A stretch of 64,000 nucleotides of DNA from the NCBI GenBank assembly GCA_900316955.1, contig ONEX01000021.1, positions 53,838-117,837 of the forward strand. Direction: 5' to 3'. The translations under genes were made by a program, and so were the position numbers. Under the pieces are notes generated by a model. It searched no databases and had not been told where the DNA came from. It was given only the letters and a program-made list of their open reading frames with translations. The stretch is from an uncultured Bacteroidales bacterium (GTDB lineage Bacteria > Bacteroidota > Bacteroidia > Bacteroidales > UBA932). Below are positions 30,611 through 39,570 of this stretch, one piece after another (the stretch's first letter is position 1; each line of letters opens with the position of its first letter).

Positions 30611-33600
30611 AGCAGATGGGACAGGAAGGCCCGGGCCTCGGCGGGGGAGAAGCCGCGGGCGGATTTGTACAGTTCGTATTGTTTCTCGCCGATGTGGCGG
30701 ATTTCCGGATAGCCGGCCTCGGGGTGGAGGACGACGAAGCCGCAGATGGCGGCGTCGGGAATCATCGCGCAGCTCTCGGTGAGGGTGATGTCGAGTCCTT
30801 CGGGCAGGAGGCCGAGGATGTCGCGCTTGAGGCTGTGGTCCGGACAGGAGGCATAGCCGGCGGCCGGTTTGGCGACTTTCGCGCCTTCGGGCAGGCCTTG
30901 CGCCAGCCGCTTGTCCAGCCAGGTGGACGCGGCCTCGGCCAACGTGACGCGCACCGCGCGCTCCATCATCGAGTCGTAATCGTTCCGGCACGCTTCGCAG
31001 GTGCAGCCGACAGGGTGCAGCTGCGGTCCCTGCGCCTGTCGGTCAACCGGTCCCTGAGCCTGTCGAAGGGCCGGTTGGGCGGCGTGCACGCTGATGGCGA
31101 AAACGCCGAAGGGACCGGCGCCCTCCGCGGGGACGAAGTCCGCGAGGGAGCGGCCGGGGGCTTCTTCCTGCCGGAGCATCGGGAGGCGGCAGGGGCCCAG
31201 GTCGATGGTGTCGCCGTCTCGCCGGGCGGCGAAGAAGCGGGCGGCGAGGCGGACGGAGACGCCGCCGGTGCGGACCATCCGGTCCAGCACGGCGCGTCCT
31301 TCCGCCGTGAGCTCCGCGCTCTCCTTCACGCTCCATACGGCGCGGAACATCGACCAGTCGAAGAGGGAAACGAGCTCCTCCAGCGGCACTTCCGTGAGCG
31401 GAATGTCGGCGGGGACGGTCCGGAGATAACTTTCTGGTTCAAAGCCGGTTTGCACGGTTGCGGGGGCGGTTTTGCGCCCTTCGTGCAGGGCGCGGATGCG
31501 CGCCTGCTCCGCGTGCTGGGCGGCTTCGAAGGCCGCGCGGTCGCGCAGGCACTTCTTCGCCAGTACCGCCCCGGCGGACGCGTCCGGCGCGTAGAAGACA
31601 TGGTCGTACAGCGGGGCGAGCTTCACCGCCGTATGCAGGGCGGACGTGGTGGCGCCGCCGATGAAAAGCGGCGTGTCCAGCCCGCGGGCCGCCATTTCGC
31701 GGCACAGCTCTTCCATCTGGAACAGGGACGGGGTGATGAGCCCGCTCACGCCGATCAGGGCGGCGTGGTGCTTTTCCGCGGCCTTCAGGATGGTTTCCTT
31801 GTCGACCATCACGCCCAGGTCCACCACCTCGAAGCCGTTGCACCGCAGGACGATGCCCGCGATGTTCTTGCCGATGTCGTGGACGTCTCCCTTGACCGTC
31901 GCATGGATGACGACCGGCCGCTGCGCGGCCTGCTCGCCGGCCTTCATGTACGGCTCCAGCAGGGCCACCGCGTCCTTCATCACCTTGGCCGATTTCACGA
32001 CCTGCGGGAGGAACATCTTCCCCTCGCCGAAGCGCCGGCCGACTTCCTCCATCCCCGCCATGAGCGGCCCCTCGATCACCTGCACGGCCGATCCCAGCCG
32101 CTCCCGCGCGGCATTCACGGCCTCCGCAAGCCCCTCCTCCCGGCCGGAGAGGAGGAATGATTCAAGAGAAGACAGATGCCCGGTCGGGGCCGGGCATGAC
32201 GAGTCCGTCACCCCCGACTTGATCGGGGGTCTAGTTTCTGTCAGGCTGGCGGCCGCCAGTTCGGACAGCCTTTCCGTCGCATGCGGATCCCGGCACAGGA
32301 TGAGGTCCTCGACGGCCGTCCGCAGTTCCGGCTCGATGTCGTCGTACTGGAGGATCATCCCCGGATTGACGATGGCCATGTCCAGGCCCGCGCGGATGGC
32401 GTGGTACAGGAACACGGCGTGCATCGCGCTGCGCACCGGATTGTTGCCCCGGAAGGCGAAGGAAAGGTTGGAGATGCCGCCGGAGGTGTACGCTCCGGGG
32501 AGGTGCTGCTTGATCCAGCGGACGGCCTCGATGAAATCGATCCCGTAGCGGTCGTGCTCCGGGATGCCCGTGCCGATGGACAGGACATTGACGTCGAAAA
32601 TGATGTCTTCCGCCGGAATGCCGATGCCGGTCAGGAGGCGGTACGCGCGCTCGCTGACGGCGATTTTCTGCGCGTAGGTGGTCGCCTGGCCCGCTTCGTC
32701 GAAGGCCATCACGACCATCGCGGCGCCCAGCCGGTGGATTTCCCGGGCCTTCGCGAGGAAGGCTTCCTCGCCGTCCTTGAGGCTGATGGAATTGACGATG
32801 CACTTGCCCTGGGCGTTCTTCAGGCCCGCCAGGATGCATTCCCAGTGGGACGAGTCGATCATCAGGGCCGCTTTCGCCACGGCCGGGTCGTTCTGCAGGG
32901 TGCGGACGAAGGTCTCCATCGCCACCGGCCCGTCCAGCATCGCATCGTCCATGTTGATGTCGATGATGTCGGCTCCGCCTTCGATCTGGCCGGCGGCCAC
33001 CTCCAGCGCCGCGTCATAGTCGCCGGCGGCGACGAGGCGCGCGAACTTCCGGCTGCCGGCGACGTTCGTCCGCTCGCCGATGAGGGTGAAGTTCCGCTTC
33101 TGGGTGTCGATGAGATAGGCCTCCAGGCCGCTGACTTTCAGCTCCTTGCGCGCCTCTTTGAGCGGGGTGGGGGAGAGCTCCGGAATGGCCCGGATATGGT
33201 CCGGCGTGGTGCCGCAGCAGCCGCCCGCGATGTTCAGGAGCCCGTCGAACCGGGCCATCTCGGCGGCCATCTGCGCGGGCGTCTGGTCGTACCCGCCCAG
33301 CTCGTTGGGCAGGCCGGCGTTCGGGTAGCAGATCACCGGCACGTCGCTGAAGGACGCGATGTCCTTCACCAGCGGCAGCAGCCCGTCGGCCCCGAGCGAG
33401 CAGTTTACGCCGAAAGCCGCCAGCGGATAGTGCCGCACGGCGGTAAAGAACGCCTCCAGCGTCTGCCCCGTCAGCGTCCTCCCGCTCTTGTCCCCGACGC
33501 TCACCGACACGATGACGGGAAACGGTTCGCCGTCGTTCCGGGCGTTAGTCTCCACCGCGTACAGCGCCGCCTTCACGTTCAGCGCATCGAACGCCGTCTC

Positions 33601-34113
33601 GATGAGCAGCAGGTCCACGCCGCCCTCGATGAGGGCCTCGACCTGCTCGCGGTAGCTCGCCGCCATCTCGTCGAAGCTGTACGGCCGCTCCGCCGGCCGG
33701 GCGATGTCCGGCGCCAGCGTCAGCGACTTGGACGTCGGCCCGATGCTGCCCGCCACCCACACCTTCCGGGGGGCCTTGTCGGCCGCGGCGCGGGCGATCC
33801 GCGCCCCGGCGAGGGCCATCTCCCGCGCATGGGCCTCCAGCCCGTACTCTTTCTGGGAGATGCGGTTCGCACTGAAAGTATTGGTCTCGATGATATCGGC
33901 CCCGGCCGCGATGTAGGCCTCATGCACGGCTGTGATGACATCCGGCCGCGTCAGGTTCAGGCACTCGTTGTCGCCCTTCAGGGGAACGGCCGTATCCACG
34001 AATACACCCCGTCGGAAATCCTCTTCCGCCAGGGTGTATCGCTGAATCTCGGTCCCGGTGGCGCCGTCCAACCGAAGGATGGCCCGCCGGAGCTGTTCCT
34101 GAAAGGCAGTCAT
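30607..34113 (-). CDS. metH: Cobalamin-dependent methionine synthase MetH
   Basis: 1168 residues, full length. Domains in order: homocysteine-binding barrel with the zinc site G-G-C-C-G-T-T-P-D-H-I (about 299-309); pterin-binding barrel with F-T-L-I-G-E-R-T-N-V-A-G-S-R; cobalamin cap and B12 domain with D-V-H-D-I-G-K-N-I; activation domain with the SAM-contact P-A-A-G-Y-x-x-C-P-D-H. Two in-frame repeat inserts are present: about 628-648 between the pterin and cap domains, and about 1013-1029 inside the activation domain. Operon with the lipoprotein at 34123 upstream (9-base gap) and metF. No cobalamin riboswitch is visible upstream. Confidence 0.96.
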   Translation of the reverse strand: MTAFQEQLRRAILRLDGATGTEIQRYTLAEEDFRRGVFVDTAVPLKGDNECLNLTRPDVITAVHEAYIAAGADIIETNTFSANRISQKEYGLEAHAREMALAGARIARAAADKAPRKVWVAGSIGPTSKSLTLAPDIARPAERPYSFDEMAASYREQVEALIEGGVDLLLIETAFDALNVKAALYAVETNARNDGEPFPVIVSVSVGDKSGRTLTGQTLEAFFTAVRHYPLAAFGVNCSLGADGLLPLVKDIASFSDVPVICYPNAGLPNELGGYDQTPAQMAAEMARFDGLLNIAGGCCGTTPDHIRAIPELSPTPLKEARKELKVSGLEAYLIDTQKRNFTLIGERTNVAGSRKFARLVAAGDYDAALEVAAGQIEGGADIIDINMDDAMLDGPVAMETFVRTLQNDPAVAKAALMIDSSHWECILAGLKNAQGKCIVNSISLKDGEEAFLAKAREIHRLGAAMVVMAFDEAGQATTYAQKIAVSERAYRLLTGIGIPAEDIIFDVNVLSIGTGIPEHDRYGIDFIEAVRWIKQHLPGAYTSGGISNLSFAFRGNNPVRSAMHAVFLYHAIRAGLDMAIVNPGMILQYDDIEPELRTAVEDLILCRDPHATERLSELAAASLTETRPPIKSGVTDSSCPAPTGHLSSLESFLLSGREEGLAEAVNAARERLGSAVQVIEGPLMAGMEEVGRRFGEGKMFLPQVVKSAKVMKDAVALLEPYMKAGEQAAQRPVVIHATVKGDVHDIGKNIAGIVLRCNGFEVVDLGVMVDKETILKAAEKHHAALIGVSGLITPSLFQMEELCREMAARGLDTPLFIGGATTSALHTAVKLAPLYDHVFYAPDASAGAVLAKKCLRDRAAFEAAQHAEQARIRALHEGRKTAPATVQTGFEPESYLRTVPADIPLTEVPLEELVSLFDWSMFRAVWSVKESAELTAEGRAVLDRMVRTGGVSVRLAARFFAARRDGDTIDLGPCRLPMLRQEEAPGRSLADFVPAEGAGPFGVFAISVHAAQPALRQAQGPVDRQAQGPQLHPVGCTCEACRNDYDSMMERAVRVTLAEAASTWLDKRLAQGLPEGAKVAKPAAGYASCPDHSLKRDILGLLPEGLDITLTESCAMIPDAAICGFVVLHPEAGYPEIRHIGEKQYELYKSARGFSPAEARAFLSHLL
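31025..31076. repeat. Tandem in-frame palindromic repeat insert inside metH
   Basis: Two adjacent 24-base copies (31025-31048 and 31049-31072) of a GGTCCCTGAGCCTGTCGAAG-type element. AACCGG before and CCGGTT after the second copy form an inverted boundary. It encodes two Q-A-Q-G-P units in the MetH activation domain. Same core as in the FakA-like gene. Confidence 0.8.
32171..32232. repeat. Double-palindrome in-frame insert inside metH
   Basis: Two adjacent hairpins: ATGCCCGG/CCGGGCAT (32176-32183 with 32190-32197) and CCCCCGA/TCGGGGG (32211-32217 with 32223-32229). It is in frame and falls in the linker between the pterin and cobalamin-cap domains. Confidence 0.8.
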
Positions 34114-34122
34114 CAGTCCAGG

Positions 34123-34611
34123 CTAGTTGCTTTCGCTCTCTTTCTGCGGTAAAAGCCTTTTGGCCAGGTGGTAGTTGTACGTCGTCGTGGTATTGCCCAC
34201 CGTCTTCGAAATCACGAGCTTATCCTGGGAAAGCTCGAGGACGTCGTACGTTCCGCTGAGGCGGATGAACTTTTCCATGCTTTGCGCCTGTGTCTTGCCC
34301 TCCCGGAAAGAGATCTTGTGCTGCTGGTCGTTGTAAGTGTAGAAGGAGAAGTCAACGTCGATATGGTCCACGTCCAGGGCGGCAATCGATCCCGTCCACT
34401 CAAAGGCCATCAGGATCGGGGTCAGACACAGGTAGAAGTGCTCGCCGGTGAAGTCCGTTGTCTTATCGCCGACGACCTTGGAGTCCACCTGCCAGATACC
34501 ATAGAGGTTACCGGTGTAGTCGGGGGTGTTGGTCACTCCCTTCTCACAGGAAGTGAAAACGAGCGCGGCGCAGGCCAGAAGGGCGGCCGCAAAAGATTTG
34601 AAGAGTTTCAT
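34123..34611 (-). CDS. Small lipocalin-like lipoprotein, function unknown
   Basis: 162 residues, lipobox F-T-S-C (Cys22). Predicted all-beta with a lipocalin-like start (L-Y-G-I-W-Q-V-D-S) followed by alternating strands and a tail rich in T and N. Such lipoproteins are frequent in Bacteroidales and mostly uncharacterised. It opens the operon with metH and metF, driven by the promoter at 34633. No link to methionine metabolism is visible in the protein itself. Confidence 0.75.
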   Translation of the reverse strand: MKLFKSFAAALLACAALVFTSCEKGVTNTPDYTGNLYGIWQVDSKVVGDKTTDFTGEHFYLCLTPILMAFEWTGSIAALDVDHIDVDFSFYTYNDQQHKISFREGKTQAQSMEKFIRLSGTYDVLELSQDKLVISKTVGNTTTTYNYHLAKRLLPQKESESN

Positions 34612-34632
34612 AACTACTGTCTTTAACCGTTA

Positions 34633-34640
34633 CAAAGGTA
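34633..34640 (-). promoter_or_regulatory. Bacteroidetes -7 promoter element
   Basis: TACCTTTG on the minus strand, 21 bases before the lipoprotein start at 34611; promoter of the lipoprotein-metH-metF operon. Confidence 0.65.
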
Positions 34641-34708
34641 ACAATATTTCTGCATAAACCTTGCCACCGGGGGATTTTTCGGGTGAGTTGTCGGTTGTGG
34701 GGCGGAGT

Positions 34709-34740
34709 TTTGCAAGTGAGCCGAGAATTCGTTATATTTG
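34709..34740 (+). promoter_or_regulatory. Full Bacteroidetes promoter (-33 and -7)
   Basis: TTTG at 34709-34712, a 20-base spacer and TATATTTG at 34733-34740, 30 bases before the iorA start. One of the two best-formed promoters in the window. Confidence 0.8.
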
Positions 34741-34770
34741 CGTGGTTATTAGTTAGAACGTATTCGATCC

Positions 34771-36366
34771 ATGACACAGAAACGATTGCTGCTCGGTGAC
34801 GAGGCGATTGCCTTGGGGGCCTTGCATGCCGGTTTGTCCGGGGTGTATGCCTATCCGGGGACGCCGTCCACCGAAATTACGGAATTCATACAGGGTGACG
34901 CCCTGGCGCGGGAGCGCGGGGTGCGGAGCCGTTGGTGCACGAATGAGAAAACGGCCATGGAGGCGGCCCTGGGCATGTCTTATGCCGGCAAGCGTGCCCT
35001 TGTATGCATGAAGCACGTGGGCATGAACGTGTGCGCCGACGCCTTCGTGAACGCCGGCATCACCGGCGTGAAGGGCGGCCTCGTCGTGGTCGCGGCGGAC
35101 GATCCGTCCATGCATTCCTCCCAGAACGAGCAGGATTCCCGCTTCTACGGGAAGTTCGCCCTGATCCCGATCCTGGAGCCTTCCGACCAGCAGGAATGCT
35201 ACGACATGATGGCCGATGCCTTCCGCCTCTCGGAGGAGGTCCGGCTCCCGGTGCTCGTGCGCATGGTCACCCGGCTGGCCCATTCCCGGGCGGCCGTGGA
35301 GGTCGGGGAACCCGGGCCGCAGAACGGCCTGGCCCCGGATTCGGAGCGCGGCCGCTGGGTCCTGCTGCCCGGCAACGCCAAGCGGCAGTACGCCGCCCTC
35401 ATCGCGAAGCAGCCGGAGCTGCTGCAGCGCTCGGCGGATTCCGCGCACAACGTGCTGGAGCACCGCGGCTCGCCCCTCGGGGTGATCGCCTGCGGCATCG
35501 CCTATAACTACGTCCGCGAAGCCCTTCCGACGGAAGTTTCCGTCCTGAAGGTGTCGCAATATCCGCTCCCGGAAAGCCTCGTCCGCGAACTGGCCGCCGC
35601 TTCCCAGGAACTTCTCGTCGTGGAGGACGGCCAGCCCTTCGCGGAGGAGCAGGTCCGCGGCCTGCTGGGACCGGAGTATCCGGTCTATGGCCGCCTGAAC
35701 GGCCGGCTTCCCCGCACGGGCGAGCTCACCCCGGACAACGTCGCGGTCGCCCTCGGCGAGCCCGCCGGCGCCGTCCACGCCCCCGCCCACAACCTCGCCC
35801 CGCGTCCCCCGCAGCTGTGCCAGGGATGCGGCCACCGCGACGTCTATACCGCGCTGAACCAGGTGCTGGCGGACTACCCGACGGCCCGCGTGTTCGGCGA
35901 CATCGGCTGCTACACCCTCGGTGCGCTGCCGCCGTTCCGCGCCATCGACTCCTGCGTGGACATGGGCGCTTCCATCACGATGGCGAAAGGCGCCGCGGAC
36001 GCGGGTGTCCATCCCGCCATCGCGGTCATCGGCGACTCCACCTTCACGCATTCCGGCATGACCAGCCTCCTGGATGCCGTCAATGACAACGCTGCCATCA
36101 CCGTCATCCTGTCGGACAACCTCACCACCGCGATGACCGGCGGGCAGGACTCCGCGGGCACGCACAAGTTCGAGGCCATCTGCCTCGCCCTGGGCGTGGA
36201 GCGCGAGCACCTGCACGTGGTCATCCCGCTCCCGAAGAACATGGAGGAAATCACCCGCATCATCCGCGAAGAGATCGACTACCAGGGCGTTTCCGTCATC
36301 ATCCCGCAGCGCGAGTGCATGCAGACGCTCGCCCGCAAGAACCGTCAAAAGAAAGCAGCGCAATGA
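34771..36366 (+). CDS. iorA: Indolepyruvate ferredoxin oxidoreductase, alpha subunit
   Basis: 531 residues. The pyrimidine-binding half starts with LLLGDEAIALGALHAG and has Y-P-G-T-P-S-T-E-I. The thiamine-PP half has C-Q-G-C-G-H-R-D-V and G-D-I-G-C-Y-T-L-G. The C-terminal 2[4Fe-4S] ferredoxin domain of archaeal IorA is absent, so a separate ferredoxin is needed. It oxidatively decarboxylates aryl-pyruvates (indolepyruvate, phenylpyruvate) to aryl-acetyl-CoA in the cytoplasm. First gene of a five-gene operon; overlaps iorB (ATGA). Confidence 0.93.
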   Translation: MTQKRLLLGDEAIALGALHAGLSGVYAYPGTPSTEITEFIQGDALARERGVRSRWCTNEKTAMEAALGMSYAGKRALVCMKHVGMNVCADAFVNAGITGVKGGLVVVAADDPSMHSSQNEQDSRFYGKFALIPILEPSDQQECYDMMADAFRLSEEVRLPVLVRMVTRLAHSRAAVEVGEPGPQNGLAPDSERGRWVLLPGNAKRQYAALIAKQPELLQRSADSAHNVLEHRGSPLGVIACGIAYNYVREALPTEVSVLKVSQYPLPESLVRELAAASQELLVVEDGQPFAEEQVRGLLGPEYPVYGRLNGRLPRTGELTPDNVAVALGEPAGAVHAPAHNLAPRPPQLCQGCGHRDVYTALNQVLADYPTARVFGDIGCYTLGALPPFRAIDSCVDMGASITMAKGAADAGVHPAIAVIGDSTFTHSGMTSLLDAVNDNAAITVILSDNLTTAMTGGQDSAGTHKFEAICLALGVEREHLHVVIPLPKNMEEITRIIREEIDYQGVSVIIPQRECMQTLARKNRQKKAAQ

Positions 36367-36935
36367 AGACAGATATCAAACTTGCCGGCGTGGGCGGACA
36401 GGGGATCCTGTCCATCGCCACGGTCATCGGCCAGGCCGCCACGGCCGCCGGCCTGCACCTCAAGCAGGCGGAAGTCCACGGCATGAGCCAGCGGGGCGGG
36501 GACGTGCAGAGCGACCTCCGCCTGTCCACGGACCCCATCCACAGCGACCTGATCCCGCAGGGAGGGGCCGACATCATCCTGTCGATGGAGCCGATGGAAG
36601 CGCTCCGCTACCTGCCTTACCTGGGCCCGGAAGGGGCCGTCGTGACCTCCTCCAAGCCGTTCGTGAACATTCCCGACTATCCCAGCGAGATCGCCCTCCA
36701 GGAAGAGCTGGACGCCCTTCCGCGGGTGACGAAGATGGACATCGACGCGGTCGCGAAGGAACTTCAGGCTCCCCGGAGCGCGAACATGGTGCTCCTCGGG
36801 ATGGCGGCCCGCCACCTCGCCATCGTCTCGCCGGACGACCTCCGCGCGGCCATCCGCACCGTGTTCGGCCGCAAGGGCGAGAAAGTCGTGGAAGACAACC
36901 TCAAAGCATTCGACGCCGGTTATGAAGGTCTTTAG
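36363..36935 (+). CDS. iorB: Indolepyruvate ferredoxin oxidoreductase, beta subunit
   Basis: 190 residues from the ATG at 36363, which overlaps the iorA stop. Gamma-type POR domain with G-V-G-G-Q-G-I-L-S-I-A near the N-terminus and M-S-Q-R-G-G-D-V-Q-S-D, both diagnostic. Pairs with IorA. The 3' end overlaps the aminotransferase by 14 bases, so translation is probably coupled. Confidence 0.94.
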   Translation: MKTDIKLAGVGGQGILSIATVIGQAATAAGLHLKQAEVHGMSQRGGDVQSDLRLSTDPIHSDLIPQGGADIILSMEPMEALRYLPYLGPEGAVVTSSKPFVNIPDYPSEIALQEELDALPRVTKMDIDAVAKELQAPRSANMVLLGMAARHLAIVSPDDLRAAIRTVFGRKGEKVVEDNLKAFDAGYEGL

Positions 36936-38226
36936 TGAAGAATTGGTCGAGGAGGCGCGGGTAGCCTCGCGCGTCGCGGACCTTTCGCAGGCCACCATCG
37001 GTGAAGTCCTGCTCGTGGCCCAGTACCTGGAGCGGAAGACGGGCATCCCCTTCATCCGCATGGACCAGGGCTCCCCGGGCCTGCCGGCGAACCGCTACGG
37101 CGTGGAGGCGGAGAAAGCGGCCCTGGACCGGGGCGTCGGCTCCCAGTATCCGCCCGCCGACGGCGTGCCGGAACTCAAGAAGGCGGCCGCCCGTTTCATC
37201 AAGGCGTTCATCGATGTCGATATCGACCCGCTCGGCTGCATCCCGACGACGGGATCCGTGGCCGGGTCCTTCGGCTCGTTCATCGCCTGCACCCAGCGCA
37301 TCCCGGGAAAGGACAAGGTCCTGTTCATCGACCCGGGCTTTCCGATCCAGAAATCCCAGCTCCGGGTGCTCGGCATCCGCTGGAAGGAATTCGACATCTA
37401 TCCCTACCGCGGCGAAGGCCTCCGCGCGAAGCTGGAGGAAGAGCTCGCGGCTGGCGACGTCGCCGCCATCGTCTATTCCAACCCCAACAACCCCGCCTGG
37501 ATCTGCCTGGAAGAGAGCGAGTTGCAGGTAATCGGCGAACTGGCGACGAAGTACGACGCCATCGTCATGGAGGACCTGGCATACTTCTGCATGGACTACC
37601 GCCGCGAACTGGGAAAGCCCTTCGAGCCGCCCTTCGTCCCCACGGTCGCCCATTACACGGACAATTACATCCTGATGCTGTCCTCGTCCAAGATCTTCAG
37701 CTACGCGGGACAGCGGATGGCGCTCATCGGCATCGGCGACAACCTGTTCACGCGGCATTATCCCGCCCTGGCGGAGCGCTACCACGACGCCGGCATCTTC
37801 GGTCAGACGCTCACCGCCTCCATCCTCTACATGATCACCAGCGGTTGCACCGCCTCCACGCAGTACGCCTATGCGCGCATGCTGGAGCTCTCCTGCGACG
37901 GCGTGATCGATTTCGTGGAGGATACCCGCGAGTACGAGCGCCGCGCGGCCCGGATGAAGGACATCTTCTGCCGGAACGGCTTCCACGTGGTCTATGACCG
38001 CGACGTGACACGCCCGGTGGGGGACGGTTTCTTCTTCACCCTCGGCTACGAGGGCCTCACGGGCGGGGAACTGCTCCGCGAGCTCCTCTATTACGGCGTG
38101 AGCTGCATCTCCCTGTCCACCACCGGAAGCCTGCAGAACGGCGTCCGGGGCTGTACGAGCCGCATGCGCGAAGAGCTTTATCCCGTCCTGGAGGAACGCA
38201 TGAAGGCGTTCCGCGAGGACCATTGA
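36922..38226 (+). CDS. PLP-dependent class I/II aminotransferase
   Basis: 434 residues. Fold-type I features: Y-P-P-A-D-G-V-P-E-L near the N-terminus, V-Y-S-N-P-N-N-P for the PLP ring pocket, and S-S-S-K-I-F-S-Y-A-G-Q-R with the Schiff-base lysine. In this operon it most likely interconverts aromatic amino acids and aryl-pyruvates, feeding IorAB. Substrate specificity is inferred from context. Confidence 0.9.
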   Translation: MKVFSEELVEEARVASRVADLSQATIGEVLLVAQYLERKTGIPFIRMDQGSPGLPANRYGVEAEKAALDRGVGSQYPPADGVPELKKAAARFIKAFIDVDIDPLGCIPTTGSVAGSFGSFIACTQRIPGKDKVLFIDPGFPIQKSQLRVLGIRWKEFDIYPYRGEGLRAKLEEELAAGDVAAIVYSNPNNPAWICLEESELQVIGELATKYDAIVMEDLAYFCMDYRRELGKPFEPPFVPTVAHYTDNYILMLSSSKIFSYAGQRMALIGIGDNLFTRHYPALAERYHDAGIFGQTLTASILYMITSGCTASTQYAYARMLELSCDGVIDFVEDTREYERRAARMKDIFCRNGFHVVYDRDVTRPVGDGFFFTLGYEGLTGGELLRELLYYGVSCISLSTTGSLQNGVRGCTSRMREELYPVLEERMKAFREDH

Positions 38227-38248
38227 CTGAAACAACGAACTTGACGAT

Positions 38249-39559
38249 ATGATCTGGAATCCCAACAAAGAATGCATGAGCCGCGACGAGATGTCCGCGC
38301 TCCAGGGTAAACGCCTGCACAAGATTGTGGAGTACGTGTACCACAACGTCCCCTTCTACCGCCACAAGCTGCAGGAGCTGGACCTGACCCCCGATGACAT
38401 CCGCACCATCGAGGACATCGTGAAACTCCCCTACACGACCAAGAAGGACCTCCGGGACAACTATCCTTTCGGCCTGCAGGCCGCTCCCCAGAGCGAGATC
38501 ATCCGCATCCACGCCTCCTCCGGCACGACGGGCAACCCAACCATCGTGGGCTACACCCGCAAGGACATCGGCGTCTGGAGCGAGTGCATGGCCCGCTGCC
38601 TGACCGCCTACGGCGTCGGCCGCGACGACATCTTCTCCGTCGCCTACGGCTACGGCCTGTTCACCGGCGGCCTGGGCGCCCATAACGGCGTGGAGATGGT
38701 CGGCGCTTCCGTGGTCCCGGCTTCCACCGGCAATACGGAAAAGCACGCGCGGCTGATCCGCGACCTCGGCATCACCGGCATCGCCTGCACCCCGTCCTAC
38801 GCCCTGTACCTGGCGGAGACGATGGAGCAGATGGGCATCACCAAGGACCAGATCAAGCTCCGGGTGGGCGCTTTCGGCGCCGAGCCCTGGACGGAGAAGA
38901 TGCGCGAGGAGATCGAGGAGCGCCTGGGCCTGAAGGGCTTCAACATCTACGGCCTCAGCGAGGTGATGGGCCCGAGCGTCAGCTATGAATGCCAGGCGCA
39001 GCACGGCTCCCACATCAACGAGGACCACTTCTATCCCGAGATCATCAACCCGGTCACCCTGGAGCCGCTGCCGAAGGGCCAGCCCGGCGAACTGGTGTTC
39101 ACGACCCTCACCAAGGAGGGCATGCCGGTCATCCGCTACCGGACGCGCGACCTGTGCTCCCTGATGCCGGGCGAATGCTCCTGCGGGCGCACCAATGTCC
39201 GGATGACCCCGATCGCGGGCCGCAGCGACGACATGCTCATCATCCGCGGTATCAACGTGTTCCCGTCCCAGGTGGAGAGCGTCGTCCTGAGCATGAAGGA
39301 GTTCGCCCCGCGCTATCTCCTCGTCGTGGACCGCATCAACAACCTGGACACCCTGGAGGTGCAGGTCGAGCTCCGGCAGGAGTACTTCACCGCCACCCTC
39401 GACACCCCGGCCGCCATCGACGAACTCAGGAAGAAGCTCGCCGACAAGCTCCGCAGCGTCCTGTCCATCAGCGCGAAGGTCCAGCTCAAGGCCCCGAACG
39501 CCATCGAGCGCAGCCAGGGCAAGAGCGTCCGTGTCATCGACAACCGCAAACTGCAATAA
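38249..39559 (+). CDS. paaK: Phenylacetate-CoA ligase (aryl-acetate:CoA ligase)
   Basis: 436 residues, normal length. AMP-binding motif S-S-G-T-T-G-N-P-T, then Y-G-L-S-E-V-M-G-P and Y-R-T-R-D, and the C-terminal lysine region. It links aryl-acetates and aryl-acyl-CoA. Behind IorAB it could run in the reverse direction, recovering ATP and releasing phenylacetate or indoleacetate, as proposed for amino-acid-fermenting anaerobes. No ring-cleavage paa genes are present, which favours the fermentative reading. Confidence 0.92.
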   Translation: MIWNPNKECMSRDEMSALQGKRLHKIVEYVYHNVPFYRHKLQELDLTPDDIRTIEDIVKLPYTTKKDLRDNYPFGLQAAPQSEIIRIHASSGTTGNPTIVGYTRKDIGVWSECMARCLTAYGVGRDDIFSVAYGYGLFTGGLGAHNGVEMVGASVVPASTGNTEKHARLIRDLGITGIACTPSYALYLAETMEQMGITKDQIKLRVGAFGAEPWTEKMREEIEERLGLKGFNIYGLSEVMGPSVSYECQAQHGSHINEDHFYPEIINPVTLEPLPKGQPGELVFTTLTKEGMPVIRYRTRDLCSLMPGECSCGRTNVRMTPIAGRSDDMLIIRGINVFPSQVESVVLSMKEFAPRYLLVVDRINNLDTLEVQVELRQEYFTATLDTPAAIDELRKKLADKLRSVLSISAKVQLKAPNAIERSQGKSVRVIDNRKLQ

Positions 39560-39570
39560 CACCCCGAACC

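Noticed and set aside
34114-34122. Cobalamin riboswitch before metH
   Set aside because: Only 9 bases separate metH from the upstream lipoprotein, and the operon leader (34612-34640) is too short for one.
38249-39559. An aerobic phenylacetate degradation operon
   Set aside because: No epoxidase or ring-cleavage genes accompany the ligase; the partners are iorAB and an aminotransferase.
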